A stretch of DNA of 64,000 nt from Caballeronia sp. SBC1. Lineage in GTDB: Bacteria > Pseudomonadota > Gammaproteobacteria > Burkholderiales > Burkholderiaceae. A program made the position numbers and the translations under genes. The stretch is taken from assembly GCF_011493005.1 (NCBI RefSeq), contig NZ_CP049156.1:1984001-2048000 (forward strand). Direction: 5' to 3'. Positions 54,908-63,694 of this stretch are shown here, one piece after another. A model generated the notes under the pieces. It saw only the letters and a list, made by a program, of their open reading frames with translations, searched no databases and was not told the DNA's origin. Position 1 is the stretch's first letter, and each line of letters begins with the position of its first letter.

Positions 54908-55732
54908 TTACTTTGCCGCAGCGCGGCTTAACCGGCGCAAACGCGCCCGATGATGCCGCGCGCTCAAGCGCTTGAACAGGCTGCCGGCGTGGGGATCGCC
55001 GAAATGAAATAGCGCGGTGCAGCGCACGCTGGTAGGCAGGCACGGCTGGTTGGCGTGCAGCGAACGCATTCCCCAAAAGAAATAAATGTTGCCCGGCCGC
55101 ATAGGCACTGTGCGCGCCGACATTGCCCGCTGCACCGCGCTGCGTTTCCACAAGCGACAAGCGAGCGGACTTTCGACCAACAGCTTCTCGACGATATTGA
55201 ACAGCGGCCGCAGACGCACGCGGCGCAAGTTCGGGTACATCACGAGATCGCCGGACAGTCCGCCGCGACCATCGGGAATCTGCAGTGGGATCAGTGCGGT
55301 GACCACGTATGAATCGTAGTGAAAGAGCCAGGAGTGTTTCGCGCCCGTGCCGCCTGACAACACCCGGATAGACGTCGCGATGCGCGATTCAGCGGGCGCG
55401 CCCTTCATCGCCCGGCGATACAGTCCTGCAAGTGCGGCATTCAGTGCAACGGACGTGGGGAACGCCGCAAGCGGACTGTCCTGGATCCACGCCGGACCCG
55501 CCAAACCCAGGTATTCGACGTTACGCCGTGTCAGTTCGCTATCGACATACTCGCGCATGGCGTCGAGCAACGGCGTTCCAATCACGTCGCGCAGAACCGC
55601 AAAGCCAGTGGTATCCATGGCGTGCGCCAGCGCGTCGATGTCCGCGTCGGACAAGCTCGGAAGCGGATCGGCGGGAAACCCGGCGCCCGGATGCGCGGCA
55701 TGGCGCGCAGGCGTCGTTACGTCGATATTCAT
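54908..55732 (-). CDS. Phytanoyl-CoA dioxygenase-like (PhyH) protein
   Basis: This Fe(II)/2OG-type dioxygenase has 274 residues. The HxD iron ligands are H138 and D140 in WLFHYDSYVVTALIPLQ; the distal histidine is H226 in GMRSLHANQPCL. The N-terminus has TTGFAVLRDVIGTPLLDAMR, the usual PhyH start. The basic C-terminus KRLSARHHRARLRRLSRAAA is unusual. There is no partner biosynthetic gene adjacent; it lies between the sigma factor cluster and the cellulose operon. The substrate is unknown. Confidence 0.8.
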   Translation of the reverse strand: MNIDVTTPARHAAHPGAGFPADPLPSLSDADIDALAHAMDTTGFAVLRDVIGTPLLDAMREYVDSELTRRNVEYLGLAGPAWIQDSPLAAFPTSVALNAALAGLYRRAMKGAPAESRIATSIRVLSGGTGAKHSWLFHYDSYVVTALIPLQIPDGRGGLSGDLVMYPNLRRVRLRPLFNIVEKLLVESPLACRLWKRSAVQRAMSARTVPMRPGNIYFFWGMRSLHANQPCLPTSVRCTALFHFGDPHAGSLFKRLSARHHRARLRRLSRAAAK

Positions 55733-56558
55733 GGTGTCCCCGTCTGTTGTCCCCGTCTGTTCACCAACCTCGGCAGAGTTCGGAAATCATAAGTGTCCCG
55801 AACAATCCGCTGTGCGCGCTCACCCACACACCGGAAAAGCAACCGACAGGCCCATTTCATCAGAGGAAATCAACGGCCATGCGGCGCGCTCCAACCCGCT
55901 CCAATCAATATGCCATCCTGAACAAAACGACCATCGCGTGACGCATTAGCTATCCACGTCTTTCCTCAACAAACTTCGCCGCCCCGGTTCACGTGACAAC
56001 GCGGCAATAATTGCTCGCCGGAAAAAGGCGCGGTGAAGTTTCTATTACCGATAAGCGTAGGGTTACCTCGGTATGCGACTAGTCTTATTCCGCCACGCTG
56101 AATCGGATTGACGGATATCGGCAACCCCAGGTCCTCGGCAAATCTACGGATGAAGCGGCCGGCAAACCCTGAATTCGTTAGCGCCAGCTTATGCAATATC
56201 AACAAGCAGTTCGACTCACGCCAACTTACCGACACAAGCGCTAGATGCAAGATTAAACTGACGAATGAATGGGTGGGATTAAACGTTTGCGCTAATGGCG
56301 GGGGGCTACATAACGTGGACATAACGAAGTTTTTGCCCTCTGTTTGCGGCTTTAACCACACAACTATTTGCTAATGTGAGTTATGTGGCAAAAACAAATC
56401 GCCTTGAAGTAGACTCCCGGCTTACAAGGTAAGCCGTAACACTATTACCGTCCATTGCAGGAAGGCGCAGTGTAAATACTACTGGTTGCGCCGTTAGCCT
56501 GTATCGCCTGTATCGTTTTTTCGCGTTCATTCAGCTGAAAGCTTTCCTCTCTAAGAAT
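55733..56558. other. AT-richer leader/intergenic region before the cellulose operon
   Basis: About 825 bp with no supported gene, distinctly less GC-rich from about 56000 to 56560. It contains a tight dyad GGCTTAC-AAG-GTAAGCC at 56420-56436, and CCTGTATCG twice in tandem at 56498-56506 and 56507-56515. It should carry the bcs promoter and regulator sites, and possibly a long untranslated leader. A 131-codon minus-strand frame (55966-56361) shows no family character. Confidence 0.5.
56420..56436. promoter_or_regulatory. Dyad upstream of bcsD (candidate operator)
   Basis: GGCTTAC and GTAAGCC form a perfect 7-bp inverted repeat around AAG, about 123 bp before the bcsD start. No T-run follows, so it is more like a regulator site than a terminator. 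The binding factor is unknown. Confidence 0.35.
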
Positions 56559-57014
56559 ATGGCCATGACTCTCGACTATCTGCTGGACCGGCAAATTTCC
56601 TCGCAATGGCGAGGCGTACTGGTTGCGCTGGCGGAAGAATTCGATACCCAGATCGGCCGCGACGAGCTGCGTCAGTTGATGCAACGGGTAGGACGCCGTT
56701 TTGCCGCCGCCCACCCGCTGGCGCCTTGCGCCACCACGCCCGAACTCGGCGCCGCGTTAAACGCGATCTGGAATGACGTCGACTGGGGGTTTGTCGAGGT
56801 GGGCGACGAGCCGGATTATCTACGCATCGTTCATTGCTGTCCGCCGTTGCTCGCGTTCGGCGCGAACGCGCTTCCCTGGAGCCCCGCATTTCTCGAAGGC
56901 GCGTATCAGGAGTGGTTAAGCGCACTCGGCGCGCAAGGCTTGTCGGTAGTGCAAGCGGGCGAGTTCGACGAAAGCGCTGCAGTCGAATTCAGACTCGGCC
57001 GCTATAGCAACTAA
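56559..57014 (+). CDS. bcsD: Cellulose synthase subunit BcsD
   Basis: BcsD (AxCesD) forms a periplasmic octamer that helps align glucan chains into ribbons in bacteria with type I bcs operons. The 151-residue protein fits the family length. Features: LDYLLDRQISSQWRGVLVAL, LRQLMQRVGRRFAAAHPLAP, a core IWNDVDWGFVEVGDEPDYLR and the C-terminal WSPAFLEGAYQEWLSALGAQ. It has no signal peptide, as usual. ATG 56559 or the ATG 6 bp later can be the start; neither has a strong Shine-Dalgarno. About 230 bp separate it from bcsP. Confidence 0.88.
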   Translation: MAMTLDYLLDRQISSQWRGVLVALAEEFDTQIGRDELRQLMQRVGRRFAAAHPLAPCATTPELGAALNAIWNDVDWGFVEVGDEPDYLRIVHCCPPLLAFGANALPWSPAFLEGAYQEWLSALGAQGLSVVQAGEFDESAAVEFRLGRYSN

Positions 57015-57244
57015 GGGCAGCTCAGAGCACGTTCAGCTTCGCTTGGCTGAGCGAGCCTGAGGCTGGACCGGAAACTCCCTTAGCTTTTACGAATGCAGTA
57101 CGGGTCCGACACCGGACCCGGCAGTCAACCAGGTAGTCAATCAGGCATTGCCCGCATCAGCGCCCAAAAGCGCGCGAGACGTCACTGGCCAGTGGTCGTC
57201 GAGGCAAGGCCCAAAGTACAACCGAGAGTACGAGGACGCAGCAC

Positions 57245-58150
57245 ATGAACCCTTCGCGCGATATTGAGAAGCTGTTCGACAAATTTGGCGGCGATGCCGG
57301 CAACTACCAGGAGATCGGCCGCGAAAACGAGGCGATCCACGCCCGCACGCGCTGGCCGTTGCTCGCGACCCTTGACCTCTCGCAGCCATCGATCCCGAAC
57401 ATCGCGCCTCGCCGCGATGCTCACCTGCCCCACACGCACGACCGCTCCGGCGAACATCGCAACGTGCCGAACAGCTTGACGGAGCCGTCGGACGCGGCGC
57501 CGCTCAACCGCGGCAAACCACCGCTCTTCGCGCGCGCGCATCGGAAGACGATTCCGCCGGTCGCCAATGTCGCCTTGCCGTCGGCGCCGGTCGGCGCAGC
57601 GCGTTTCTCGGCGCTGGTCGAAGCGGTTGAAGAAACGTCGAACGCGGTGGAAGCCGAGACCGTGCCGCCAGCCGCCGCGCAACCGCAGCAGCCAGCACGA
57701 CTGCCGCAGCCGCTGTTCCGGCCGTTCCACACGCAACAAGAGCAACACCTCCCGCAGCGCGCCCAACAACCACAACCGCGCACGCAACCGCTCACCACGC
57801 CTGCGAGCGCGCCCGGCCAGCCCACGGGTTTCGCTGCCGCGCTGCAACGCTCGAACACCACGGCGAGATCGCCGTCGTTGCCGCGTGTGCAAGCACCCGT
57901 CGCAACGCCGACACCCGCACCCGCGCCTGAACCCAAGGCCCAATCGATCCTCGGCAAGCTGTTCCGGCCGCAGGCGCACGCCCAGCCTGCGCCTCAACCG
58001 AGCGCACCGCCGGACTCCCTCGAGTCGATGTTCCAGCGTCTGCGCGCACCGGTCGCGCCGGCAACGGCACCGGCACCCGTCAACTCGCCGCTGAACGCAC
58101 CGGTCCCGGGCGCAGGTTCGTGGCTCGCCAAGCGCAACGCATCGTCATGA
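57245..58150 (+). CDS. bcsP: Proline-rich cellulose biosynthesis protein BcsP with BcsR-like N-terminus
   Basis: This 301-residue protein is of low complexity. The first 20 residues, SRDIEKLFDKFGGDAGNYQE, match the short BcsR-type motif; the rest is a Pro/Gln/Ala-rich linker with short conserved segments (SILGKLFRPQ, DSLESMFQRLRAP) that repeat a K/Q-LF/MF-x-R pattern. Such BcsP proteins precede bcsQ in Burkholderia-group and related cellulose operons and may localise the synthase. The stop overlaps the bcsQ start by 4 bp. Identification rests on the motif and the context. Confidence 0.78.
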   Translation: MNPSRDIEKLFDKFGGDAGNYQEIGRENEAIHARTRWPLLATLDLSQPSIPNIAPRRDAHLPHTHDRSGEHRNVPNSLTEPSDAAPLNRGKPPLFARAHRKTIPPVANVALPSAPVGAARFSALVEAVEETSNAVEAETVPPAAAQPQQPARLPQPLFRPFHTQQEQHLPQRAQQPQPRTQPLTTPASAPGQPTGFAAALQRSNTTARSPSLPRVQAPVATPTPAPAPEPKAQSILGKLFRPQAHAQPAPQPSAPPDSLESMFQRLRAPVAPATAPAPVNSPLNAPVPGAGSWLAKRNASS

Positions 58151-58935
58151 AAGTCATCACCGTCGTCTCTGCCAAGGGTGGTGTCGGTAAAACCACGCTC
58201 GCGGCGAACCTGGCCTCGGTGCTCGCTGCACGCGGGCGGCGCGTGATCGCGCTCGACCTCGATCCACAAAACGCGCTGCGCCTGCATTTCGGCATTCCGC
58301 TCGACAGCATCGACGGACTGTCGCGCGCCACGCTCGCCGGCGATCCGTGGCAAACGGTGATGTTCGATGGTGTCGACGGCGTCACGGTCCTGCCCTACGG
58401 CGCGGTGGTGGAAGACGATCGCCGCCGCTTCGAATCGCACATCGACCGCGACCCGCAATGGCTCGCTCAATCGCTTGAAAAACTGGGACTCGATGCCGCG
58501 GATATCGTGATAGTCGATACCCCGCCGGGGTCGTCGGTCTATACGCGCACGGCGCTGTGCGCGTCGAATTTTGCGTTGAACGTCGTGCTGGCCGATGCCG
58601 CTTCGTACGCCGCCATCCCGCAGATGGAACGCATGATCGAGGCCTACGCCACGCCGCGTTCGAATTTCGTGGGCACGGGCTACGTGGTGAACCAGGTGGA
58701 CCAGTCGCGGCAATTGACGAAGGACGTACTCAAGGTGCTGCGCAACCTGCTCGGCGACAAGCTGTTCCCGGGCGTTATCCACCTTGACGAAGGCGTGAGC
58801 GAGTCGCTTGCCTGCGACACCACGCTGATCCATTACGACCCGTTGAGCCAGGCGGCCGCCGATCTGCGCACGTGCGGCGAATGGCTCACCAGCGCGGTCG
58901 ATTCCAAGCAGCTCTCGCCAAGGAACGTCGCATGA
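58147..58935 (+). CDS. bcsQ: Cellulose biosynthesis ATPase BcsQ (MinD/ParA-like)
   Basis: BcsQ is a MinD/ParA-type ATPase that positions cellulose synthesis at the pole or supports complex assembly. The 262-residue protein starts MKVITVVSAKGGVGKTTLAA with a deviant Walker A (KGGVGKT), continues RRVIALDLDPQNALRLHFGI, and has IVIVDTPPGSSVYTRTAL as switch II. ATG 58147 overlaps the bcsP stop; an in-frame ATG nine codons earlier is less likely. Its own stop overlaps bcsA as ATGA. Confidence 0.93.
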   Translation: MKVITVVSAKGGVGKTTLAANLASVLAARGRRVIALDLDPQNALRLHFGIPLDSIDGLSRATLAGDPWQTVMFDGVDGVTVLPYGAVVEDDRRRFESHIDRDPQWLAQSLEKLGLDAADIVIVDTPPGSSVYTRTALCASNFALNVVLADAASYAAIPQMERMIEAYATPRSNFVGTGYVVNQVDQSRQLTKDVLKVLRNLLGDKLFPGVIHLDEGVSESLACDTTLIHYDPLSQAAADLRTCGEWLTSAVDSKQLSPRNVA

Positions 58936-61142
58936 GCAAGCCACGCGCACAGGCATTGTCCGAAGCCGACGAAGTTGCGTCGCGGCTGGAAGGTTTTGTC
59001 GATTCAAGGATCTGGAGCAGCCGGATTTTTACGACGATCCTCACGCTGTTCGCCCTCTCGACAATGTATTTCGTCTGGACCGTACCGCTCGAGTTCACCC
59101 AGCAACTGATTTTCGCGTGCTGCTGCTTCGCTTTCGCACTCGCGTTCCGGCGGCTGCGCGGCCAGTACGCGACGCTCGTCATGATCATGTTGTCTGTCGC
59201 GGTCACCGGCCGCTACATGTACTGGCGGCTGACCGAGACAACTTACTGGGAACGTCCGCTCGACGCCGCCTGGGGTTTGCTGCTGGTCGCAGCCGAGGTC
59301 TACTCGGCTATCGTCCTGATGCTCGGTTATTTCCAGACCGCATGGCCGCTGCAGAGAAAGCCTATGCCGTTGCCGGAAAACCGCGATGAATGGCCGACCG
59401 TCGACGTTTTCATCCCGACGTACAACGAGCCGCTCGGCGTGGTGAAGCCGACTATCTATGCGGCGCTTGCGATCGATTATCCGGCGGACAAGATCTCCAT
59501 TCACGTTCTCGATGACGGCCGTCGTCCGGAGTTCAAGGCGTTCTGCGAAGAGGTCGGCGTTACCTGGACGATCCGCACGCACAACCGGCATGCGAAGGCC
59601 GGCAATATCAACGAAGCGCTGAAAATCACGAAGGGCGAGTTCCTCGCCATCTTCGATTGCGATCACATTCCCACGCGCTCGTTCCTGCAGATCGGCCTTG
59701 GCTGGTTCCTGCGCGACAAGAAGCTGTCGATGCTGCAAACGCCGCACCACTTCTTCTCGCCCGATCCGTTCGAACGCAACCTGGGCACGTTCCGCAAGGT
59801 GCCTAACGAAGGCGAGCTGTTCTATGGCCTCGTGCAGGACGGCAACGACCTCTGGAACGCGACCTTCTTCTGCGGCTCGTGCGCGCTGCTGCGCCGGACA
59901 ATGGTGGAAGAGATTGGCGGCATCGCGGTCGAGACGGTGACGGAAGACGCGCATACGGCGCTCAAGTTGCATCGGCTCGGCTATACGACCGCGTATCTCG
60001 CGATCCCGCAGGCGGCTGGCCTCGCCACCGAAAGTTTGTCCGGCCACATCGGCCAGCGGATTCGCTGGGCGCGCGGCATGACGCAGATTTTCCGGATCGA
60101 TAACCCGCTCACCGGCAAGGGCCTGAAAATCGGTCAGCGGCTCTGTTACCTGAACGGGATGATGCACTTCTTCTACGGCATCCCGCGCCTTGTGTTCTTG
60201 ACCGCGCCGCTGTCATATCTGTTTTTTGGCGCGCACGTGATCCACGCGGCGGCCGGCACGATCGCCATCTTCGCGCTGCCGCACATGATGCATGCGAGCA
60301 TCACGAACTCGCGCATGCAGCGCTCGTTCCGGCATTCGTTCTGGGCTGAAGTGTATGAGTCCGTGCTGGCGTCGTACATCACCGCGCCTACTCTCCTCGC
60401 ACTGATCAACCCGAAACTCGGCAAGTTCAACGTAACGGCGAAGGGCGGCCAGATCTCGAAGGATTATTTCGACTACGCCATCTCGCGCCCGTATCTGTTC
60501 CTGCTGGTGCTGAACCTCCTCGGGTTTATCGCGGGACTCGTGAACATCTACCTGCACTGGGATGTCAGCAGCGAAGTGAACACGGTCTTGCTGAACCTCG
60601 CGTGGACCACCTACAACATGCTGATCCTCGGTGCGAGCGTGGCGGCTGCAAGCGAACGCCGGCAAGTGCGCACGACACATCGGGTAGAAATGAAAATGCC
60701 CGTGATGCTCAAGTTCTCGACCGGCCGCACCCTCGCCTGCGAAACCATGGACTACTCGGAAGGCGGCGTGGGCGTGAAGCTGCCAGGCGACCTGGAAGTG
60801 CCGCTGCACGAGAAAGTCACCGTCTCGCTATTTCGTGGCGATGAAGAATACGCGTTCCCGGCGACCGTCGGTTTTACCGCCGTCGGGCGTGTGGGTCTGC
60901 GTTTTTCGGCACTCACGCGTGAGCAGGAATTCGAGTTCGTGAAGACCACCTTCGCCCGCGCCGACGCCTGGACCAACTGGTCTGAAGGACGCACGCCGGA
61001 CGCGCCGCTACGCGGCTTGCGGCATGTGCTGGTGGTAGGCATGGGCGGTATCGGCGCGTTGTTCGACCACCTTTTCACCGACGCGAAGAACTGGCTCACG
61101 ACCCGTTCACCCGACGTTAAAAAACTGAAGACGAAAGACTGA
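58932..61142 (+). CDS. bcsA: Cellulose synthase catalytic subunit BcsA (UDP-forming)
   Basis: BcsA polymerises UDP-glucose into beta-1,4-glucan and moves the chain across the inner membrane. The 736-residue protein has four N-terminal membrane helices, a GT2 domain with VDVFIPTYNEPLGVVKPTIY, DDGRRPEFKAF, the DxD in FDCDHIP, the TED in TVTEDAHTALKLHRLGY and the QxxRW motif GQRIRWARGM, then more membrane helices. The C-terminal PilZ domain has RRQVR and DYSEGGVGV, so c-di-GMP activation is expected. ATG 58932 overlaps bcsQ; bcsB begins 1 bp after the stop. Confidence 0.95.
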   Translation: MSKPRAQALSEADEVASRLEGFVDSRIWSSRIFTTILTLFALSTMYFVWTVPLEFTQQLIFACCCFAFALAFRRLRGQYATLVMIMLSVAVTGRYMYWRLTETTYWERPLDAAWGLLLVAAEVYSAIVLMLGYFQTAWPLQRKPMPLPENRDEWPTVDVFIPTYNEPLGVVKPTIYAALAIDYPADKISIHVLDDGRRPEFKAFCEEVGVTWTIRTHNRHAKAGNINEALKITKGEFLAIFDCDHIPTRSFLQIGLGWFLRDKKLSMLQTPHHFFSPDPFERNLGTFRKVPNEGELFYGLVQDGNDLWNATFFCGSCALLRRTMVEEIGGIAVETVTEDAHTALKLHRLGYTTAYLAIPQAAGLATESLSGHIGQRIRWARGMTQIFRIDNPLTGKGLKIGQRLCYLNGMMHFFYGIPRLVFLTAPLSYLFFGAHVIHAAAGTIAIFALPHMMHASITNSRMQRSFRHSFWAEVYESVLASYITAPTLLALINPKLGKFNVTAKGGQISKDYFDYAISRPYLFLLVLNLLGFIAGLVNIYLHWDVSSEVNTVLLNLAWTTYNMLILGASVAAASERRQVRTTHRVEMKMPVMLKFSTGRTLACETMDYSEGGVGVKLPGDLEVPLHEKVTVSLFRGDEEYAFPATVGFTAVGRVGLRFSALTREQEFEFVKTTFARADAWTNWSEGRTPDAPLRGLRHVLVVGMGGIGALFDHLFTDAKNWLTTRSPDVKKLKTKD

Positions 61143-61143
61143 C

Positions 61144-63693
61144 ATGGGTAAGGGAATTTCGATGCTGCGCCCGGACAATGAACAAGGCGAACCGGACATG
61201 ACGGTTTTCACCCCGTTCAGCTCCCGTCCCATTCCCCGCGCCCTGATGCGCAGCCTCGCTTGCTGGCTTGCATTGCAAACGGCACTGGCTGTGCCGCTGG
61301 CGTCGCTGGCAAGCGCTGCGGCGAATGCCACGGTGAATACGTCGACGAGCGCAACCGCTACCGGTGTGGGCGCCGTGCCGCCTCCCGGCCCCGCCATGCC
61401 GTTCAACCGGGCAACCATCGAGCAACCGCAGCTCGCTGTGCCCGTGCCGGCGTTCGCACAGGCGGCCTCGGGACCGTTGGGCGCGTCGGCCGTGCCTGCC
61501 GCGCACACGCTTGTGTCCAGGACGCCGACCACGGCTGAGCCTGGCACGCTGGTGCCGGGCGGCCGCCGCCAGACGCTCACATTCTCTGACCTCGGCGCGC
61601 TCGATCCGCTGCAACTGCGTGGCACGGACGGCCAGAACGGCGTGCCGTTCTCGGTACGCAGCGACGAAGTCGTGACCAGCGCGGTGCTGCACCTGATCTA
61701 CAGCTATTCGCCTTCGCTGCTGCCGTCGATCTCGCAACTCAAGGTGCTGGTCAACGGCGAAGTCGCTGCCACGCTGCCCGTGCCGCGCGAGCAGGCCGGC
61801 ATCCTGGTTGCGCGCGATGTGTCCATCGATCCGCGCTTCATCACGGAATTCAATCACCTGAACGTGCAGTTGATCGGCCACTACACGCAGCAGTGCGAGG
61901 ACCCGTCGAACTCCACGCTATGGGCGACCGTCAGCAACGCAAGCTCGCTCGATCTCACGTATGCATCGCTTGAAAGCAAGCCCGACCTCGCCTCGTTGCC
62001 CGCGCCTTTCTTCGATCGCCGCGATGTTCGCCGCCTCGAACTGCCGTTCGTGTTCGCCGAAAAACCCAGCGCGGCCACACTCGAAGCAGCGGGCGCGGTG
62101 GCGTCGTGGTTTGGCTCGCTTAGCGGGTATCGTGGCGCTGTGTTTCCGGCGCAGATCGACAACGTGCCGCTGTCCGGCAACGCCGTGGTGTTCGCCACCA
62201 GCGACCAGCACCCGGCCGGCGTGAAGATTCCCGAGATAACCGGCCCGACCATCGCGGTGATGGATCGAGACACTCCGTCGCGCGGCCGCTTGCTGCTCGT
62301 GATGGGCCGCAACGACGCCGAGCTGAAGACCGCCGCGAAGGCGCTCGGCATTGGCCAGAACACGTTGTCCGGCACGACCGCCACAATCACGCAACTGAAC
62401 GACTTCGCGCCGCGCAAACCCTACGATGCGCCGAACTGGCTGCCGACCGACCGGCCGGTGCGTTTCGGCGAACTGGCGGAAGCGCGTGACCTCTCGGTGA
62501 CGGGTTATAACGCCGACGCCGTGCGCGTGAACATGCGTGTGCCGCCCGACCTCTTCATGTGGCAAACGAAGGGCGTGCCTATTGATCTGGGTTATCGCTA
62601 CACGGTGCGTCCCGCGCTCGACCGGTCCACGCTGAACATCAATGTGAACGATGGTTTTGTGCAGTCGCTGCGGATTCCTGCGGTCGCCACGTCCACCTTT
62701 GATCTCGGCCGCTACTTCAATCAGGTGATGCCCGACAAGACGGCCGCTGCGCGTCACGAGATCTATGTGCCGCCACTGCTGCTCACGCCGCGCTCGCAGT
62801 TACGGCTGCACTTCTACTACGACTACCCGAAGACCGGCGAATGCCAGGGCCGCGTGCTGGATAACGTGGTGGGTTCCATCGATCCGAATTCGACTATCGA
62901 CCTGTCGGGCTTCCCGCACTACATGGCGCTGCCCGATCTCGCGGCATTTGCCAATGGCGGCTTCCCGTTCACGCGCATGGCCGACCTGTCCGAGACGGCG
63001 GTGATCATGCCGAATGATGCCAACTCCGCCGACTTCAGCCTGTACTTGCTGGAGATGGGACGCATGGGGGCATCGACGGGTTATCCGGTCACTGGCGTGA
63101 CTGTCGCCCAAGCCGATCAGGTCGACAATCTCGCCGATAAAGACCTCCTGATCCTCGGCTCCCCCGGCCGCCAGCCGCTGCTGCAGCGCTGGGCGAAGCA
63201 GATGCCGTTCTCGGGTGACGGCGAGTCGCGCAACTTCGAACTCTCCGACGTCGCGTTCAAGGTCGTCGACTGGTGGCACGGCCCGCATGGTGTGGAGCGC
63301 CTGCCGGCGCGCGCCGACCTGTCGCTTGTCAGCGCCAGCGGCGACGCGCTCATCACCGGCTTCGAATCTCCCCTGAAAAGCAATCGTAGCGCGGTGGCGC
63401 TGATCAGCGCGCCCGGACAGTCCAATGCCGACCTGTCCGCCGCCTTGCTCGACAACGACGTGCTGCCCGAGATCCAGGGCGCCATGGCGGTGATTCACGG
63501 ACGCGACGTGACGGTGACATCGAATGGCGAGGCGTATTACGTCGGCCGCCTGTCGCCGTTCGAATACATGCGCTGGGCGTTGTCGTCGCATCCGCTCTTG
63601 CTGGTGCTCGGCGGCTTGCTCGCGGCCATCATCATCGCGGCATTGTTTTACCGGTCGCTGCGCGCCATTGCCGCGCGCCGTTTGAGGGATTGA
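61144..63693 (+). CDS. bcsB: Cellulose synthase regulatory subunit BcsB
   Basis: BcsB is the periplasmic, membrane-anchored partner needed for BcsA activity. The protein has 849 residues from ATG 61144; ATG 61198 (MTVFTPFSSRP) is possible. A signal region (SLACWLALQTALAVPLASLA) is followed by a Pro/Ala linker, jelly-roll domains (GVPFSVRSDEVVTSAVLHLI, LNVQLIGHYTQQCEDPSNST, LHFYYDYPKTGECQGRVLDN) and flavodoxin-like parts. A single C-terminal helix, PLLLVLGGLLAAIIIAALFY, anchors it next to BcsA. It lies between bcsA and bcsZ with almost no spacing. Confidence 0.94.
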   Translation: MGKGISMLRPDNEQGEPDMTVFTPFSSRPIPRALMRSLACWLALQTALAVPLASLASAAANATVNTSTSATATGVGAVPPPGPAMPFNRATIEQPQLAVPVPAFAQAASGPLGASAVPAAHTLVSRTPTTAEPGTLVPGGRRQTLTFSDLGALDPLQLRGTDGQNGVPFSVRSDEVVTSAVLHLIYSYSPSLLPSISQLKVLVNGEVAATLPVPREQAGILVARDVSIDPRFITEFNHLNVQLIGHYTQQCEDPSNSTLWATVSNASSLDLTYASLESKPDLASLPAPFFDRRDVRRLELPFVFAEKPSAATLEAAGAVASWFGSLSGYRGAVFPAQIDNVPLSGNAVVFATSDQHPAGVKIPEITGPTIAVMDRDTPSRGRLLLVMGRNDAELKTAAKALGIGQNTLSGTTATITQLNDFAPRKPYDAPNWLPTDRPVRFGELAEARDLSVTGYNADAVRVNMRVPPDLFMWQTKGVPIDLGYRYTVRPALDRSTLNINVNDGFVQSLRIPAVATSTFDLGRYFNQVMPDKTAAARHEIYVPPLLLTPRSQLRLHFYYDYPKTGECQGRVLDNVVGSIDPNSTIDLSGFPHYMALPDLAAFANGGFPFTRMADLSETAVIMPNDANSADFSLYLLEMGRMGASTGYPVTGVTVAQADQVDNLADKDLLILGSPGRQPLLQRWAKQMPFSGDGESRNFELSDVAFKVVDWWHGPHGVERLPARADLSLVSASGDALITGFESPLKSNRSAVALISAPGQSNADLSAALLDNDVLPEIQGAMAVIHGRDVTVTSNGEAYYVGRLSPFEYMRWALSSHPLLLVLGGLLAAIIIAALFYRSLRAIAARRLRD

Positions 63694-63694
63694 T

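Noticed and set aside
55966..56361. 131-codon minus-strand frame in the AT-richer bcs leader
   Set aside because: No recognisable domain; an opposite-strand frame of similar quality overlaps it, so neither is supported.
57182..57997. 271-codon minus-strand frame opposite bcsP
   Set aside because: Extremely Arg-rich antisense shadow of the Pro/Gln-rich bcsP coding sequence.
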